A DNA stretch of 64,000 bases from Methylacidiphilales bacterium (lineage in GTDB: Bacteria > Verrucomicrobiota > Verrucomicrobiia > Methylacidiphilales > UBA1321), in the NCBI GenBank assembly GCA_026225555.1, contig JAMFSY010000051.1, positions 38,407-102,406 on the forward strand, written 5' to 3'. Positions 41,855 to 51,154 of the stretch are shown here, in pieces; the stretch's first letter is position 1; each line of letters begins with the position of its first letter. Below the pieces are notes generated by a model. The model made no database searches, was not told the DNA's origin, and saw only the letters and a program-made list of their open reading frames with translations. Made by a program: the position numbers and the translations under genes.

Positions 41855-43243
41855 ATGATCCTCGGACTGAATAACCGGAAAGAAAAGACCACCGTCTCGC
41901 CCCGGAAAAAGCTCTTTATTCCAGGATGGTTTGGAAAACGACACGACATGGAACTGACCGTCGTGGCACCGCCCGAAAAGCATCGCGATCACACCGTCGA
42001 AATCCTGGAGAAGCTCACCGACAACCAGCCGCTTCAGTCGGTCAATTTCCGCCTGTGGACCGGCGAGCATTGGCCCAGCCCGGAACCCAAGCCCGCCACC
42101 GTGGTCCTCAACCGGCCCAGCGCCCTGCGGGAGATGCTAAGCGGCGGTTCGGAAGTCGCCCTGGGCGAGGCCTATCTTAACGAGGCCTTCGACGTCGAGG
42201 GGGACTTCGAAGCGGCCTTTGAATTCGGTGATCTTCTCGCCGCCCAGACGCAGGGATGGTCGAAGACCCTCTCCCTCGCCAAGCTGCTTTTTCATCTACC
42301 CGATTTCCTGGACTCATCGCGGGTGAAAGGCCGGGCGGCGAAGTTCGACGGCCAAAAAAATTCCCCGAGGCGGGATCGTCACGCCATTCGTTTCCACTAC
42401 GATATTTCCAACGCGTTTTATGCCCTCTGGCTCGATCCGCGCATGGTTTATTCGTGCGCCTATTTCGAGAATCCCGAAACTGATCTCGAGCAGGCCCAGG
42501 TACGCAAACTTGACCTGATCTGTCGCAAACTTGATCTCCAACCGGGAGAACGATTTTTGGAAGTAGGTTCCGGCTGGGGCGGTCTGCTTGTGCACGCCGC
42601 GACTCATTATGGCGTGAAGGCGGAAGGAATAACGCTCAGCGAAAAACAGTTGGAATGGTCGCAAGAATTGATCTCCCGGCTTGGCCTGCAGGACCGCGTT
42701 TCGGTGCGCCTGATCGATTATCGCGACCTGCAGGAACGCGAGGCCTATGACAAGGCCGCCAGCGTCGGCATGGTCGAGCATGTGGGCCGTCAAAATCTCG
42801 GACTGTATTTCCAGCAGATTTCGGCGCTGCTGAAACCGGGCGGACTTTTTCTGAATCATGGCATTGGGCTGGGGCCGATCGTTCGCCCCAACCAGGGCGA
42901 AGGTTTCATCGAGCATTATGTTTTCCCCGACAGCGATTTGATTTCGATCGGGCAAATGCTCGACTCCGCCGAATCGGCGCGGTGGGATGCCCGTGACGTG
43001 GACAGCTTGCGCGAGCATTACGCCACGACCTTGCGCCATTGGGTGCGGCGGCTGGAAGCCCATCACGAAGAGGCGCTCCATGAAGTCGACGAGGCCACCT
43101 ATCGCATCTGGCGCCTTTACATGGCCGGCTCCGCCCATGGATTCCGGCTCGGTTATTTAAGCGTCTACCAGACGCTCCTGGCCAAGATCGACGGGAGAGG
43201 ACTTTCCCAGGCTCCCCCAACCCGGGAAGGCTGGTACCAATAG
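41855..43243 (+). CDS. cfa: Cyclopropane-fatty-acyl-phospholipid synthase
   Basis: Converts unsaturated fatty acyl chains in membrane phospholipids to cyclopropane forms using SAM. 462 residues; an N-terminal lipid-binding domain to about residue 170, then a methyltransferase with FLEVGSGWGGLLVHAA, HYDISNAFYALWLDPRMVYSCAYF and GMVEHVGRQNLGLYF. It has a sigma-54-like promoter of its own and no operon neighbour. M32 is a possible alternative start. In other bacteria this enzyme is induced in stationary phase. Confidence 0.95.
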   Translation: MILGLNNRKEKTTVSPRKKLFIPGWFGKRHDMELTVVAPPEKHRDHTVEILEKLTDNQPLQSVNFRLWTGEHWPSPEPKPATVVLNRPSALREMLSGGSEVALGEAYLNEAFDVEGDFEAAFEFGDLLAAQTQGWSKTLSLAKLLFHLPDFLDSSRVKGRAAKFDGQKNSPRRDRHAIRFHYDISNAFYALWLDPRMVYSCAYFENPETDLEQAQVRKLDLICRKLDLQPGERFLEVGSGWGGLLVHAATHYGVKAEGITLSEKQLEWSQELISRLGLQDRVSVRLIDYRDLQEREAYDKAASVGMVEHVGRQNLGLYFQQISALLKPGGLFLNHGIGLGPIVRPNQGEGFIEHYVFPDSDLISIGQMLDSAESARWDARDVDSLREHYATTLRHWVRRLEAHHEEALHEVDEATYRIWRLYMAGSAHGFRLGYLSVYQTLLAKIDGRGLSQAPPTREGWYQ

Positions 43244-43322
43244 TTAAATTCGCCGTGCCATCTCGGGAACGATTTGCATCCTGACCTCGACTAATTCAAG
43301 GCGAGCCTCTAGGCTTCGACGC

Positions 43323-44048
43323 ATGATGCGTAACTTGTTCAAGTCAGCTCGAAATTTTTCCGGCCGTTCCTGGGTGCTCCTGGCCGCGTTGGTTCCGGCC
43401 AGCCTTTTCCTCGGCGGATGCGCCAGCACCGGCGGCGGTGGAAGCTATAGCACGACCGCCTACGCGCCCGCGAACACTTCCAACGTGCGGGTGAAGGTCT
43501 CGCTCAGCACGCAGAACGTTTACGTCGAGGAAGGCAGCCGTCTTCTCATGGCCACGCCGACCTGCGTGGGCAAGCCCGGTTACCCGACGCCCATTGGTCA
43601 TTTCGAAGTCATCGGCAAGGACCAGTTCAAACGCTCCTCGACCTACGGCTATTGGGTCCGTGGCAGCGAAGCCCATCCCGGCGCCTCCTCCCAGCAACCC
43701 GCGGGCGGCGGCTGGCATTACGTCGGTTATCCGATGGCTTTCTGGGTCGAATTCACACCTGGTTACGGCTTCCACGAGGGACCGATCTGGCCTTATCCCC
43801 GTTCCCACGGTTGCCTACATATCCACGAGACGGCCTCGGCCAAGCTGTTCGAGCTGGTGCATGTCGGCACGCCGGTTGAGATTGAAAACAGCCTGCCGGA
43901 AGACGCGCAATACGGTCACGACGTGCGTCGCCCGAGCGACTACGCCGATCCCGATCCCGCTCCCGCGACGATGATCGTGCCTGATTTCTTTACCAAGCCG
44001 CGCGACACGCAGCTTCTGTCTTCGACTTCGGCCTCGGCTTCGAACTGA
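43323..44048 (+). CDS. L,D-transpeptidase (YkuD) lipoprotein
   Basis: 241 residues. Signal peptide with lipobox LGGCASTG. The YkuD domain starts near VKVSLSTQNVYVEEG and carries the catalytic Cys in YPRSHGCLHIHET; most family members have an Arg after the Cys pair (SHGCIR), here replaced by His. The enzyme would make or remove 3-3 peptidoglycan cross-links or attach lipoprotein to the wall. Followed by a strong terminator. Confidence 0.88.
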   Translation: MMRNLFKSARNFSGRSWVLLAALVPASLFLGGCASTGGGGSYSTTAYAPANTSNVRVKVSLSTQNVYVEEGSRLLMATPTCVGKPGYPTPIGHFEVIGKDQFKRSSTYGYWVRGSEAHPGASSQQPAGGGWHYVGYPMAFWVEFTPGYGFHEGPIWPYPRSHGCLHIHETASAKLFELVHVGTPVEIENSLPEDAQYGHDVRRPSDYADPDPAPATMIVPDFFTKPRDTQLLSSTSASASN

Positions 44049-44072
44049 TCGAGAGCCCTCTCCGTTTTGCCT

Positions 44073-44108
44073 GCAGCCGTGGACTCGAGTCCACGGCTGC
44101 TTTTTTTT
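44073..44108 (+). terminator. Strong Rho-independent terminator after L,D-transpeptidase gene
   Basis: A 28-base near-perfect palindrome (44073-44100, arms GCAGCCGTGGACT and AGTCCACGGCTGC) is followed by eight T (44101-44108). Confidence 0.9.
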
Positions 44109-44165
44109 GACCGCGTTGGTCGGGCCTCTCGACAAGTCCGGCTCGAAAAGGTTCCATAGCACACC

Positions 44166-44822
44166 ATGCTGACGGAACTTCTCGACCAGATTCTCCTCGC
44201 CTTCATCGCGATTCTGCCAGTGGTCAATCCCTTCGCGAAGCCACCCATCTTTCTCTCGATCACGGAGGGCTTGTCCCGCGAGGAACAAAAGCGCCAGGCC
44301 GCGAAGGCCTGTCTTTACGCCTTCATTATCCTGGTCGTCTCGTTGCTGGCGGGAACCTTGATCCTGGAATTCTTCTCGATCACCCTCCCAGCTCTTCAAA
44401 TCGCCGGCGGACTGATCATTGCCCGCACCGCGTTCGACATGCTGCGGCCGCAGAAGGAGCATCATCAGACCTCGCCCGAAGAGGAGGAATCGCGGGCCAA
44501 ACCGGACATCTCCTTCGTGCCGCTGGCGCTTCCTCTGCTGAGCGGCCCCGGCTCCATCGCCGTGATGATCAACCTGGCCACCCACTCCCCGTTCTGGGCG
44601 GATTGGATCATGATCGGGATCGCCGCCGCCGCGGTCAGTATCGTCTCCTATTTCGTGCTCGTGGAATCATTGCGACTGGTCCGCGTGCTGGGCGTCAATG
44701 GCATGAATGCACTCAGCAAATTGATGGGCTTTCTTCTCCTCAGCCTCGCGGTTCAATTCATCCTGAATGGAGTCAGCGCGGCGCTGACGACCTTGGTTCA
44801 GTCGCTCAATGCTGCGTCGTGA
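44166..44822 (+). CDS. MarC/YhgN-family membrane protein
   Basis: 218 residues with six TM segments. LLAFIAILPVVNPFAKPPIFLSITEGLS and the second-half LALPLLSGPGSIAVMI are MarC signatures. Family proteins are multi-pass inner-membrane proteins of unclear function; proposed antibiotic-resistance links are not established. Confidence 0.9.
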   Translation: MLTELLDQILLAFIAILPVVNPFAKPPIFLSITEGLSREEQKRQAAKACLYAFIILVVSLLAGTLILEFFSITLPALQIAGGLIIARTAFDMLRPQKEHHQTSPEEEESRAKPDISFVPLALPLLSGPGSIAVMINLATHSPFWADWIMIGIAAAAVSIVSYFVLVESLRLVRVLGVNGMNALSKLMGFLLLSLAVQFILNGVSAALTTLVQSLNAAS

Positions 44823-44842
44823 AGGCGGCCATCCCGCCTCTG

Positions 44843-44860
44843 CGGGAAAATCCCGTTTTG
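44843..44860 (+). terminator. Weak terminator after MarC gene
   Basis: CGGGA (44843-44847) pairs with TCCCG (44851-44855), then TTTTG. Short stem; modest confidence. Confidence 0.4.
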
Positions 44861-44899
44861 ATCTAAATGATCGACTTATTGCATAAAAATCGTGCGAAA

Positions 44900-44952
44900 T
44901 TTTATCGGTTCGTTATTCTGAGAGCTCGGCCCGGACCTCTTTTTATCGGTTC
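44900..44952. promoter_or_regulatory. Two 12-bp direct repeats upstream of the rhamnose/lactate operon
   Basis: TTTTATCGGTTC at 44900-44911 and again at 44941-44952, 41 bases apart (about four helical turns). Their position, 43-95 bases before the aldolase gene, suits binding sites for a sugar-responsive regulator. Which one is unknown. Confidence 0.4.
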
Positions 44953-44994
44953 CCGCCGTTTCATCATCCAAGTCATCCTTCACCCCATCCATCC

Positions 44995-47181
44995 ATGAGC
45001 ACTTCCACCTTCTCGTATGTCAACTATCTCTGGGATTCCGCGCACGCGGCAAAACTCGATCCGGTGGGAAAACTGATCTATCGCTCCAATTTGCTCGGCT
45101 CCGATCAGCGCATTACCAATACCGGCGGCGGCAATACGTCGGCGAAACTCACGGAAATCGATCCCCTCACCGGCAAGCCGGTGACTGTCTTGTGGGTCAA
45201 GGGTTCGGGCGGCGACTTGCGCACTTCCAAACGCGAGAATTTCTCCTCTCTTTATCAGGACAAGCTGCTCGCCCTGCAGGAACGCTACGCCGCCGCCCCG
45301 GAAAAAGGGCCGAAGACCGCGACGGAGGATTCCATGGTGGAAATGTATCTCCATGCCACCTTCAATCTGAACCCCCGCGCGCCCTCCATCGATACGCCGC
45401 TGCATAGCTTCGTTCCCGCCAAGCACGTCGATCACACGCATCCCAACGCGGTCATTGCCATTGCCGCCTCGAAGAACTCGAAGGAATTGACCCAAAAGAT
45501 TTACGGCGACGAAGTCATCTGGACGCCGTGGCAGCGCCCCGGCTTCGATCTCGGTTTGCAATTGCAGCAGGTCTGCCGCGATCACCCGAACGCCAAGGGC
45601 GTCATCATGGGCCAGCACGGCCTGATCAATTGGGCCGAGACCGATGAGGAATGTTACACCCTCAGCCTCACCTTGATCGAAAAAGCCGCGCGCTACCTGG
45701 CCGAAAACGACAAGGAAGCGAAGACTTTTGGCGGCGCCAAATTCCAGTCCCTGCCCGAACTCGAGCGCCGCGATACGCTCGCCAAATTGCTTCCCTGGCT
45801 GCGCGGCAAGGTCAGCGAACAGAAGCGATTCATCGGCACCTGGCAGGACGACGAGGCCACGCTGACCTTCGTCAACAGCCACGACGCCGAGCGTCTGGCG
45901 GAACTTGGCACCTCATGCCCCGACCACTTTTTGCGCACCAAGATCAAGCCGCTCTACGTCGATTGGAATCCCCAGACCGGAAAGCTCGACGATCTCAAGA
46001 AGAAGCTCGAAAAGGGACTCGAATCGTACCGCAAGGATTACCTCAAATATCACGAGAAGTGTAAGCACGCCAATTCCCCCGCGGTGCGCGATGCCAATCC
46101 CACGGTCGTCCTCGTTCCCGGCCTGGGTCTGATTGCCTGGGGCAAGGACAAGAGCGAGTCGCGCGTCACCGCCGAGTTTTACGGCTGCGCGATCCAGGTC
46201 ATGCGCGGCGCGGAAGCCGCCGACTCCTACATCGCGTTGCCGCTTCAGGAAGCGTTCGACATCGAATACTGGCTGCTTGAGGAAGCGAAGCTGCAGCGTA
46301 TGCCTGCCGAGAAGGAACTCGCCCGGCAAGTCATCGCCGTGGTCGGTGCGGGCAGCGGGATCGGCCGCGAAGTCGCCCTGCGACTTGTGAAGGAAGGCGC
46401 GCATGTCGTCGCCATCGACCTGAACCAGGCGGCGGTGGAAGCGACCGCGAAAGAGATTACCGACAAGCACGGTCTCGGCATCGGCGTGGCCGGCAGCGAC
46501 ATCTCCGGTTGCGGACCGGCGGTCGCCGTCTCGGCGAACATCACCAATCGCGAAAGCATTCGCGCCGCGCTCAAGCAAGCCGTGCTTGCTTATGGCGGTT
46601 TCGATTCCATCGCGGTGACGGCGGGCATTTTCGTTCCGCCCGACACGGCCGGAAATATCGCCGACGATAAGTGGGCTCTCACCTATGCCATCAACGTCAC
46701 TGGGCTTTATTTCGTCGCCGACGAAGCGCGTCCGCTTTGGGCTGAGCAGGGTCTGCGCGGCAGCCTCGTCCTGACCACCAGCGCGAATGCCGTGGTGGCC
46801 AAGAAGGGCAGCGTCGCTTATGACACCAGCAAGGCGGCGGCGAACCATCTCGTGCGCGAGTTGGCGGTGGAGCTCTCCCCGCTCGTCCGCGTCAACGGCG
46901 TCGCACCCGCGACCGTGATCCAGGGCAGCGCGATGTTCCCCCGCGACCGCGTCATCGCCTCGCTCGCCAAGTACAAGATTCCGTACCAGGACGACGAGCC
47001 TTCCGAAACGCTGACGACCAAGCTCGCGCAATTCTACGCCGACCGCACTCTGACCAAGAATCCGATCACGCCCGCCGACCAGGCCGAGGCGATCTTTCTG
47101 CTCCTGACCAATCGCCTGAGCAAAACGACCGGCCAGGTCCTCACGGTCGATGGCGGCTTGCATGAAGCGTTCCTGCGCTAA
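44995..47181 (+). CDS. Bifunctional rhamnulose-1-phosphate aldolase / lactaldehyde dehydrogenase
   Basis: 728 residues. Residues 1-430: class II aldolase domain (NTGGGNTSAKL, HVDHTHPNAVIA and GQHGL with metal His). Residues 440-728: short-chain dehydrogenase with NAD motif VVGAGSGIGREVA and catalytic YDTSK near residue 608, ending TVDGGLHEAFLR. The pair cleaves L-rhamnulose-1-phosphate to dihydroxyacetone phosphate and L-lactaldehyde, then oxidises the aldehyde to L-lactate, as in Bacillus YuxG/RhaEW. The next gene starts directly after its stop codon. Confidence 0.93.
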   Translation: MSTSTFSYVNYLWDSAHAAKLDPVGKLIYRSNLLGSDQRITNTGGGNTSAKLTEIDPLTGKPVTVLWVKGSGGDLRTSKRENFSSLYQDKLLALQERYAAAPEKGPKTATEDSMVEMYLHATFNLNPRAPSIDTPLHSFVPAKHVDHTHPNAVIAIAASKNSKELTQKIYGDEVIWTPWQRPGFDLGLQLQQVCRDHPNAKGVIMGQHGLINWAETDEECYTLSLTLIEKAARYLAENDKEAKTFGGAKFQSLPELERRDTLAKLLPWLRGKVSEQKRFIGTWQDDEATLTFVNSHDAERLAELGTSCPDHFLRTKIKPLYVDWNPQTGKLDDLKKKLEKGLESYRKDYLKYHEKCKHANSPAVRDANPTVVLVPGLGLIAWGKDKSESRVTAEFYGCAIQVMRGAEAADSYIALPLQEAFDIEYWLLEEAKLQRMPAEKELARQVIAVVGAGSGIGREVALRLVKEGAHVVAIDLNQAAVEATAKEITDKHGLGIGVAGSDISGCGPAVAVSANITNRESIRAALKQAVLAYGGFDSIAVTAGIFVPPDTAGNIADDKWALTYAINVTGLYFVADEARPLWAEQGLRGSLVLTTSANAVVAKKGSVAYDTSKAAANHLVRELAVELSPLVRVNGVAPATVIQGSAMFPRDRVIASLAKYKIPYQDDEPSETLTTKLAQFYADRTLTKNPITPADQAEAIFLLLTNRLSKTTGQVLTVDGGLHEAFLR

Positions 47182-47898
47182 ATGAAGGTCTCGCTTTTCA
47201 TTCCCTGCTTCATCGACCAGTTCTATCCCCACGTGGGGATCAGCATGGTGCAGGTGCTGGAGCGGCTTGGCTGCGAGGTCGATTATCCCGAGGGCCAGAC
47301 TTGCTGCGGCCAGCCCGCGTTCAATTCCGGTTACTGGGATGAGGCGCGCGCCGTGGCCGAGCATTCGCTGAAGACGTTCAAGGATTGTGATGTGATTGTG
47401 AGCGCCTCAGGCTCCTGCGGCGCGATGATGCGCGTCTTTTATCCCGACCTTTTCAAGGAAACGGTCCACCATTTTGATGCCCTCAAGATGGCGCCGAAGA
47501 TCCACGAATTTTCTGAATTCCTGGTCAACGTTCTGGGAGTGAAGGATGTCGGCGCGCGTTTCGACGGCACAGTCACTTTCCACGATGGTTGCCACGGGCT
47601 GCGCGAACTCGGCATCAAGACGGAACCGCGCGAATTGCTCAGCCATGTGAAAGGGCTTAATCTCGTCGAGATGAACGACACCGAAACCTGCTGCGGTTTC
47701 GGAGGCACCTTCTCGGTCAAGTTTCCCGCCATCTCCACCGCCATGGGCGAGGTAAAATGCACCAATATTGTCGCCACTAAAGCCGATTATGTCGTTTCCA
47801 ATGACTCGAGTTGCCTGATGCAGATTCAGGGCTTGCTCGACCGCCAGGGCAACAAGGTCAAGTGCCTGCACTTGGCCGAGGTGCTCGCCCGCACATGA
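47182..47898 (+). CDS. lutA: Lactate utilization protein LutA (Fe-S oxidoreductase)
   Basis: 238 residues with two CCG-type Cys motifs (CCGQPAFNSGY and ETCCGFGGTFSVKFP) that bind an Fe-S/heterodisulfide-type centre. Begins immediately after the previous stop codon and its own stop overlaps lutB. LutABC oxidises L-lactate to pyruvate, completing the rhamnose route started by the upstream protein. Confidence 0.93.
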   Translation: MKVSLFIPCFIDQFYPHVGISMVQVLERLGCEVDYPEGQTCCGQPAFNSGYWDEARAVAEHSLKTFKDCDVIVSASGSCGAMMRVFYPDLFKETVHHFDALKMAPKIHEFSEFLVNVLGVKDVGARFDGTVTFHDGCHGLRELGIKTEPRELLSHVKGLNLVEMNDTETCCGFGGTFSVKFPAISTAMGEVKCTNIVATKADYVVSNDSSCLMQIQGLLDRQGNKVKCLHLAEVLART

Positions 47899-49313
47899 TT
47901 GCCTTTGCCCGCGAATTCAAGCGCATGGCCGCCCGCTACACGGCGGACCTCCAGCATCGCGCCCTGATCCAGCGCGCGCTGCGCAGCTACGAAGTGAAGC
48001 GCGATGAGTTCAAGGCGCGCTATCAAAGCTGGGGGGAAGCTCGACAGGCGGCCTCGGAAATCAAGTGGGAAGCGATCAATCATCTCGACCGGTATCTCGA
48101 GGAATTTATCACCAAGCTGGAGGCGCGCGGCACGAAGGTTTTCGTCGCGAGCACCGATGCGCAAGCCCGCGATTATATCGTGAAGGTGGCTCAGGAAAAC
48201 AAGGTCAAGCGGATCATTAAATCGAAGAGCATGACCGCCGAGGAGATCGAGCTCAACCATGCGCTTGAGCACGCGGGTTGCACCGTCTTTGAATCCGATC
48301 TCGGCGAATACATCGTCCAGTTGCGCCACGAAAAACCGTACCATCTCGTCTTCCCCGCGATGCATCTGACGCGCGAGGACATCAGCCGCCTTTTCGAAAA
48401 GGAACTCGGTTCTCAACCGACCAACAGTCCCGAGGAACTGACCATGATCGCGCGGAGCGTTATGCGTAAAAACTACATCGAAGCCGATCTCGGCATCAGC
48501 GGCGCCAATTTCGGCATCGCCGAAACGGGCATGATTTCGATCACGGAAAACGAGGGCAATGCGCGCCTGGGCACGTCGCTGCCGAAGATCCATGTCGCCA
48601 TCATGGGCATCGAAAAACTATTACCGCGCTTGGAGGATCTCGCGCTCTTCCTGCCCATGCTGGCCACCGCCGGGGCGGGCCAGCAGATCACCTGCTACAA
48701 CACGCTTTACGGCGGCCCGCGTCAACCGGGCGAGATCGACGGGCCCGAGCAGTTCCATCTCGTCCTGCTTGATAATCATCGCACTGAATTTCTCGCCGAT
48801 GCCGAGCAGCGCGACTCGCTCCACTGCATCCGCTGCGGCGCCTGCCTCAACGTGTGCCCCATTTTCAAGAATGTCGGCGGCCATTCCTACGGCACGACCT
48901 ACCAGGGCCCGATCGGCTCCGTCATCACGCCTCATCTGCGCGGCCTGCAAAACTGGAAACACCTTTCCTTCGCCTCCTCGCTCTGCGGAGCATGCACCGA
49001 GGCCTGTCCGGTCGGCATCGACCTGCATCATCACCTGCTTCAGAACCGGCGTAATGCCACGCAAGGCAAGGCGACTTGGTGGGAGAAACCGATCTACGCG
49101 GGCTTCGTCTTCTTCATGCGCCGCCCGTGGCTCTATCAGCTTTCCGGCAAGCTCGGCAAAATCTTTTTCCCGCTGCACAAGTTGGTCAACGGCACGCTGC
49201 TCGACCCGCTGCGACTTTGGACCAAGACCCGCGATTTTCCCGACATGGCCCCGCAAAGTTTCCAGGAATATTGGAAGGAAAAGAAAGCGAAAGGACCGCA
49301 TGCCCCTCGCTGA
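47895..49313 (+). CDS. lutB: Lactate utilization protein LutB (ferredoxin-type subunit)
   Basis: 472 residues from the ATG at 47895 (ATGA overlap with lutA; the open frame runs further upstream but over lutA). N-terminal LUD-type domain (FVASTDAQARDYI, SKSMTAEEIELNHALE, ADLGISGANFGIAETG) and two [4Fe-4S] motifs CIRCGACLNVCP and CGACTEACPVG near residues 315 and 365. Electron-transfer core of the lactate oxidation complex. Confidence 0.94.
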   Translation: MIAFAREFKRMAARYTADLQHRALIQRALRSYEVKRDEFKARYQSWGEARQAASEIKWEAINHLDRYLEEFITKLEARGTKVFVASTDAQARDYIVKVAQENKVKRIIKSKSMTAEEIELNHALEHAGCTVFESDLGEYIVQLRHEKPYHLVFPAMHLTREDISRLFEKELGSQPTNSPEELTMIARSVMRKNYIEADLGISGANFGIAETGMISITENEGNARLGTSLPKIHVAIMGIEKLLPRLEDLALFLPMLATAGAGQQITCYNTLYGGPRQPGEIDGPEQFHLVLLDNHRTEFLADAEQRDSLHCIRCGACLNVCPIFKNVGGHSYGTTYQGPIGSVITPHLRGLQNWKHLSFASSLCGACTEACPVGIDLHHHLLQNRRNATQGKATWWEKPIYAGFVFFMRRPWLYQLSGKLGKIFFPLHKLVNGTLLDPLRLWTKTRDFPDMAPQSFQEYWKEKKAKGPHAPR

Positions 49314-50013
49314 TCATCGCCAGGAAGTCTTCGCCCGTATTCGTGAGGCGTTGAAAGTTCCCGCGCCTCATCGCCACGTCGGCCACACGGGCGAGCATCC
49401 CACCGCGCCTAACCATGATGACGGCCTTCCCGGTTCCGAGACCTTTCGCGCCTGGCTGCCGCTGGTCGGAGAATCGCTGGAGGAACAGATTACCCTTTTT
49501 GCGCAAAATTCCGCCGCCTTGAAGACGGAGCTGCATCGCGTCGGCTCGCCCGCCGAAGCCGCCGAACATCTCAATCAGCTCGCTCGCGAAGTCGGCTGGC
49601 ACCGGGTCGCCACCCATCCGCATCCCCTCGCCCTTCCTCTCGCGGAAAAAGTTCCGCTTCCCCGGCTGGTCGTCGGACCCGGCTATGCCGTCACGGACAT
49701 GGAAAGCTGCGATGCCGCCATCACCGGGTGCGACTTTCTTGTGGCCCAGACCGGAAGCCTTCTGATCAGCAGCGCCAGCGCCGGAGGCCGCGCTCTTTCC
49801 GTCCTGCCACCGCACCATATCGTTATCGCCTCCGCCTCCCAGATGGTGCCCGATCTCGGCACCGCCCTGCACCAGGCCCGTCTGCGCTATGCCCGGGAAT
49901 GGCCTAGTTTTCTTTCCTTCATCACCGGTCCCAGCCGCACGGGCGACATCGAGCGCATCCTGGTCCTCGGCGCCCATGGCCCGAAACGGCTCACCGTCTT
50001 TCTCGTGCCTTAG
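49300..50013 (+). CDS. lutC: Lactate utilization protein LutC (LUD domain)
   Basis: 237 residues from the ATG at 49300, overlapping lutB by 14 bases. A LUD/YkgG-type domain with DAAITGCDFLVAQTGSLLI and VLPPHHIVIAS; the third subunit of the LutABC complex. Ends the operon. Confidence 0.92.
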   Translation: MPLADHRQEVFARIREALKVPAPHRHVGHTGEHPTAPNHDDGLPGSETFRAWLPLVGESLEEQITLFAQNSAALKTELHRVGSPAEAAEHLNQLAREVGWHRVATHPHPLALPLAEKVPLPRLVVGPGYAVTDMESCDAAITGCDFLVAQTGSLLISSASAGGRALSVLPPHHIVIASASQMVPDLGTALHQARLRYAREWPSFLSFITGPSRTGDIERILVLGAHGPKRLTVFLVP

Positions 50014-50063
50014 CTTTTCATAGTGGTTGAACCTCCGCCGCTTATGGGCGACGGTTTCCGGTT

Positions 50064-50924
50064 ATGCATCCACTCTGGAAAGGCGCGATCAGTTTCGGAC
50101 TGGTCAATATTCCTGTTTCGCTTTACTCGGGCATCAAGCGCGACGATACGATTCGGTTCCATCTCTTGCGGAAATCGGACGAGAGCCGGGTCCGCAACAA
50201 ACGTGTGGCTGAGGCCGGCGATGAGGAAGTGGCCTGGGACGATATCGTCAAAGGTTACGAGTACGAAAAGGGCAAGTACGTTATCATGACCGAGGACGAA
50301 ATGGACGACATCGGCCTGAAATCGACCCGCGTGATCGATATCGCGGCGTTCGTCGATCTCGACGATATCGCCCCGGTTTATTTCTCCACTCCTTATCTCG
50401 TGCAATCGGACAAGGGCGGCGAGAAGCCCTACCACTTACTGGTGGAAGTTCTCGAGGAGACCCGGACGGCGGCAGTTGCCAAGGTCGTGCTTCGCGGAGG
50501 CCGCGAACATCTCGTTGCCCTCATGGCGCGGGACCATCGGCTGGTCGCCGAGATGCTTCATTTCGACGAGGAACTGCAACCGATGGATCTCGTCACCGCT
50601 CCCAAGGTCAGCATCAAGGACCGCGAAAGGGAGATCGCCCAGAAGCTGGTCGAATCGATGAAAACGAAGTGGGAACCTAAAAGTTATCAGGACGATTACG
50701 AAGCCGCATTGAAAGAGCTCATCCATAAAAAGCTTTCAGGAAAAAAGATCCGTGCTTCCAAAGTAACGAAAGCCGAACGTCCCAGCAATGTCATCGATCT
50801 GGTGGAAATTCTCCGCAAGAGCCTGAAGCAAAAGAGTCCCGATGAGAAAAAACGGCGCACACATTCAAGCCCGCCAGCGAAAGGAAAAGTTGTATCTATT
50901 TCCAAAAAGCGGCGCGCCGCCTGA
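50064..50924 (+). CDS. ku: Non-homologous end-joining protein Ku
   Basis: 286 residues: a bacterial Ku core (PLWKGAISFGLVNIPVSLYSG, FHLLRKSDESRVRNKRVA, GYEYEKGKYVIMTEDE) and a Lys/Arg-rich C-terminal tail from about residue 235 that is typical of Ku proteins binding DNA and LigD. Ku binds broken DNA ends and recruits LigD, encoded 4 kb downstream. No strong promoter was recognised; a bare GG-N10-GC at 50025 is too weak to claim. Confidence 0.96.
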   Translation: MHPLWKGAISFGLVNIPVSLYSGIKRDDTIRFHLLRKSDESRVRNKRVAEAGDEEVAWDDIVKGYEYEKGKYVIMTEDEMDDIGLKSTRVIDIAAFVDLDDIAPVYFSTPYLVQSDKGGEKPYHLLVEVLEETRTAAVAKVVLRGGREHLVALMARDHRLVAEMLHFDEELQPMDLVTAPKVSIKDREREIAQKLVESMKTKWEPKSYQDDYEAALKELIHKKLSGKKIRASKVTKAERPSNVIDLVEILRKSLKQKSPDEKKRRTHSSPPAKGKVVSISKKRRAA

Positions 50925-51044
50925 GAAAGCTTATCTAGCATAATGCAGGCGCGTTCAACGCCTCTTCCGCAAAGCGCACGATATTTATAGAACACCTCGC
51001 GCTTAAGTTACTAATTATAAGCGATTTAAATCCATTTCTTTAGA

Positions 51045-51060
51045 TGGCATAAAGGGTGCA
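51045..51060 (+). promoter_or_regulatory. Sigma-54-type promoter of the DUF4142 gene
   Basis: TGGCATAAAGGGTGCA: GG (51046-51047) and GC (51058-51059) are exactly 10 bases apart, and TGGCA and TGCA match the consensus ends. Start expected near 51071, leaving an 84-base leader. The rest of 50925-51154 is AT-rich and holds nothing else I can name. Confidence 0.5.
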
Positions 51061-51154
51061 TCATAATGAGAGACCTACGCATCTCCAAAGCGCCGCTCTG
51101 GAAACGTAATCTATAAACGTTAGTCAAACGACTCCTCAACTCGAAACAGAAAGA

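Noticed and set aside
43266..43281. Sigma-54-like GGGAACGATTTGCA before the L,D-transpeptidase gene
   Set aside because: GG to GC spacing is 9, not 10.
50024..50039. GG-N10-GC upstream of Ku
   Set aside because: Only the two dinucleotides match; the TGGCA and TTGC parts do not. Could be chance.
51100..51122. GGAAAC and CGTTA before the DUF4142 gene, like an ECF promoter
   Set aside because: Spacer of 12 is too short for GGAAC-N16-17-CGTT, and the sigma-54 match nearby is better.
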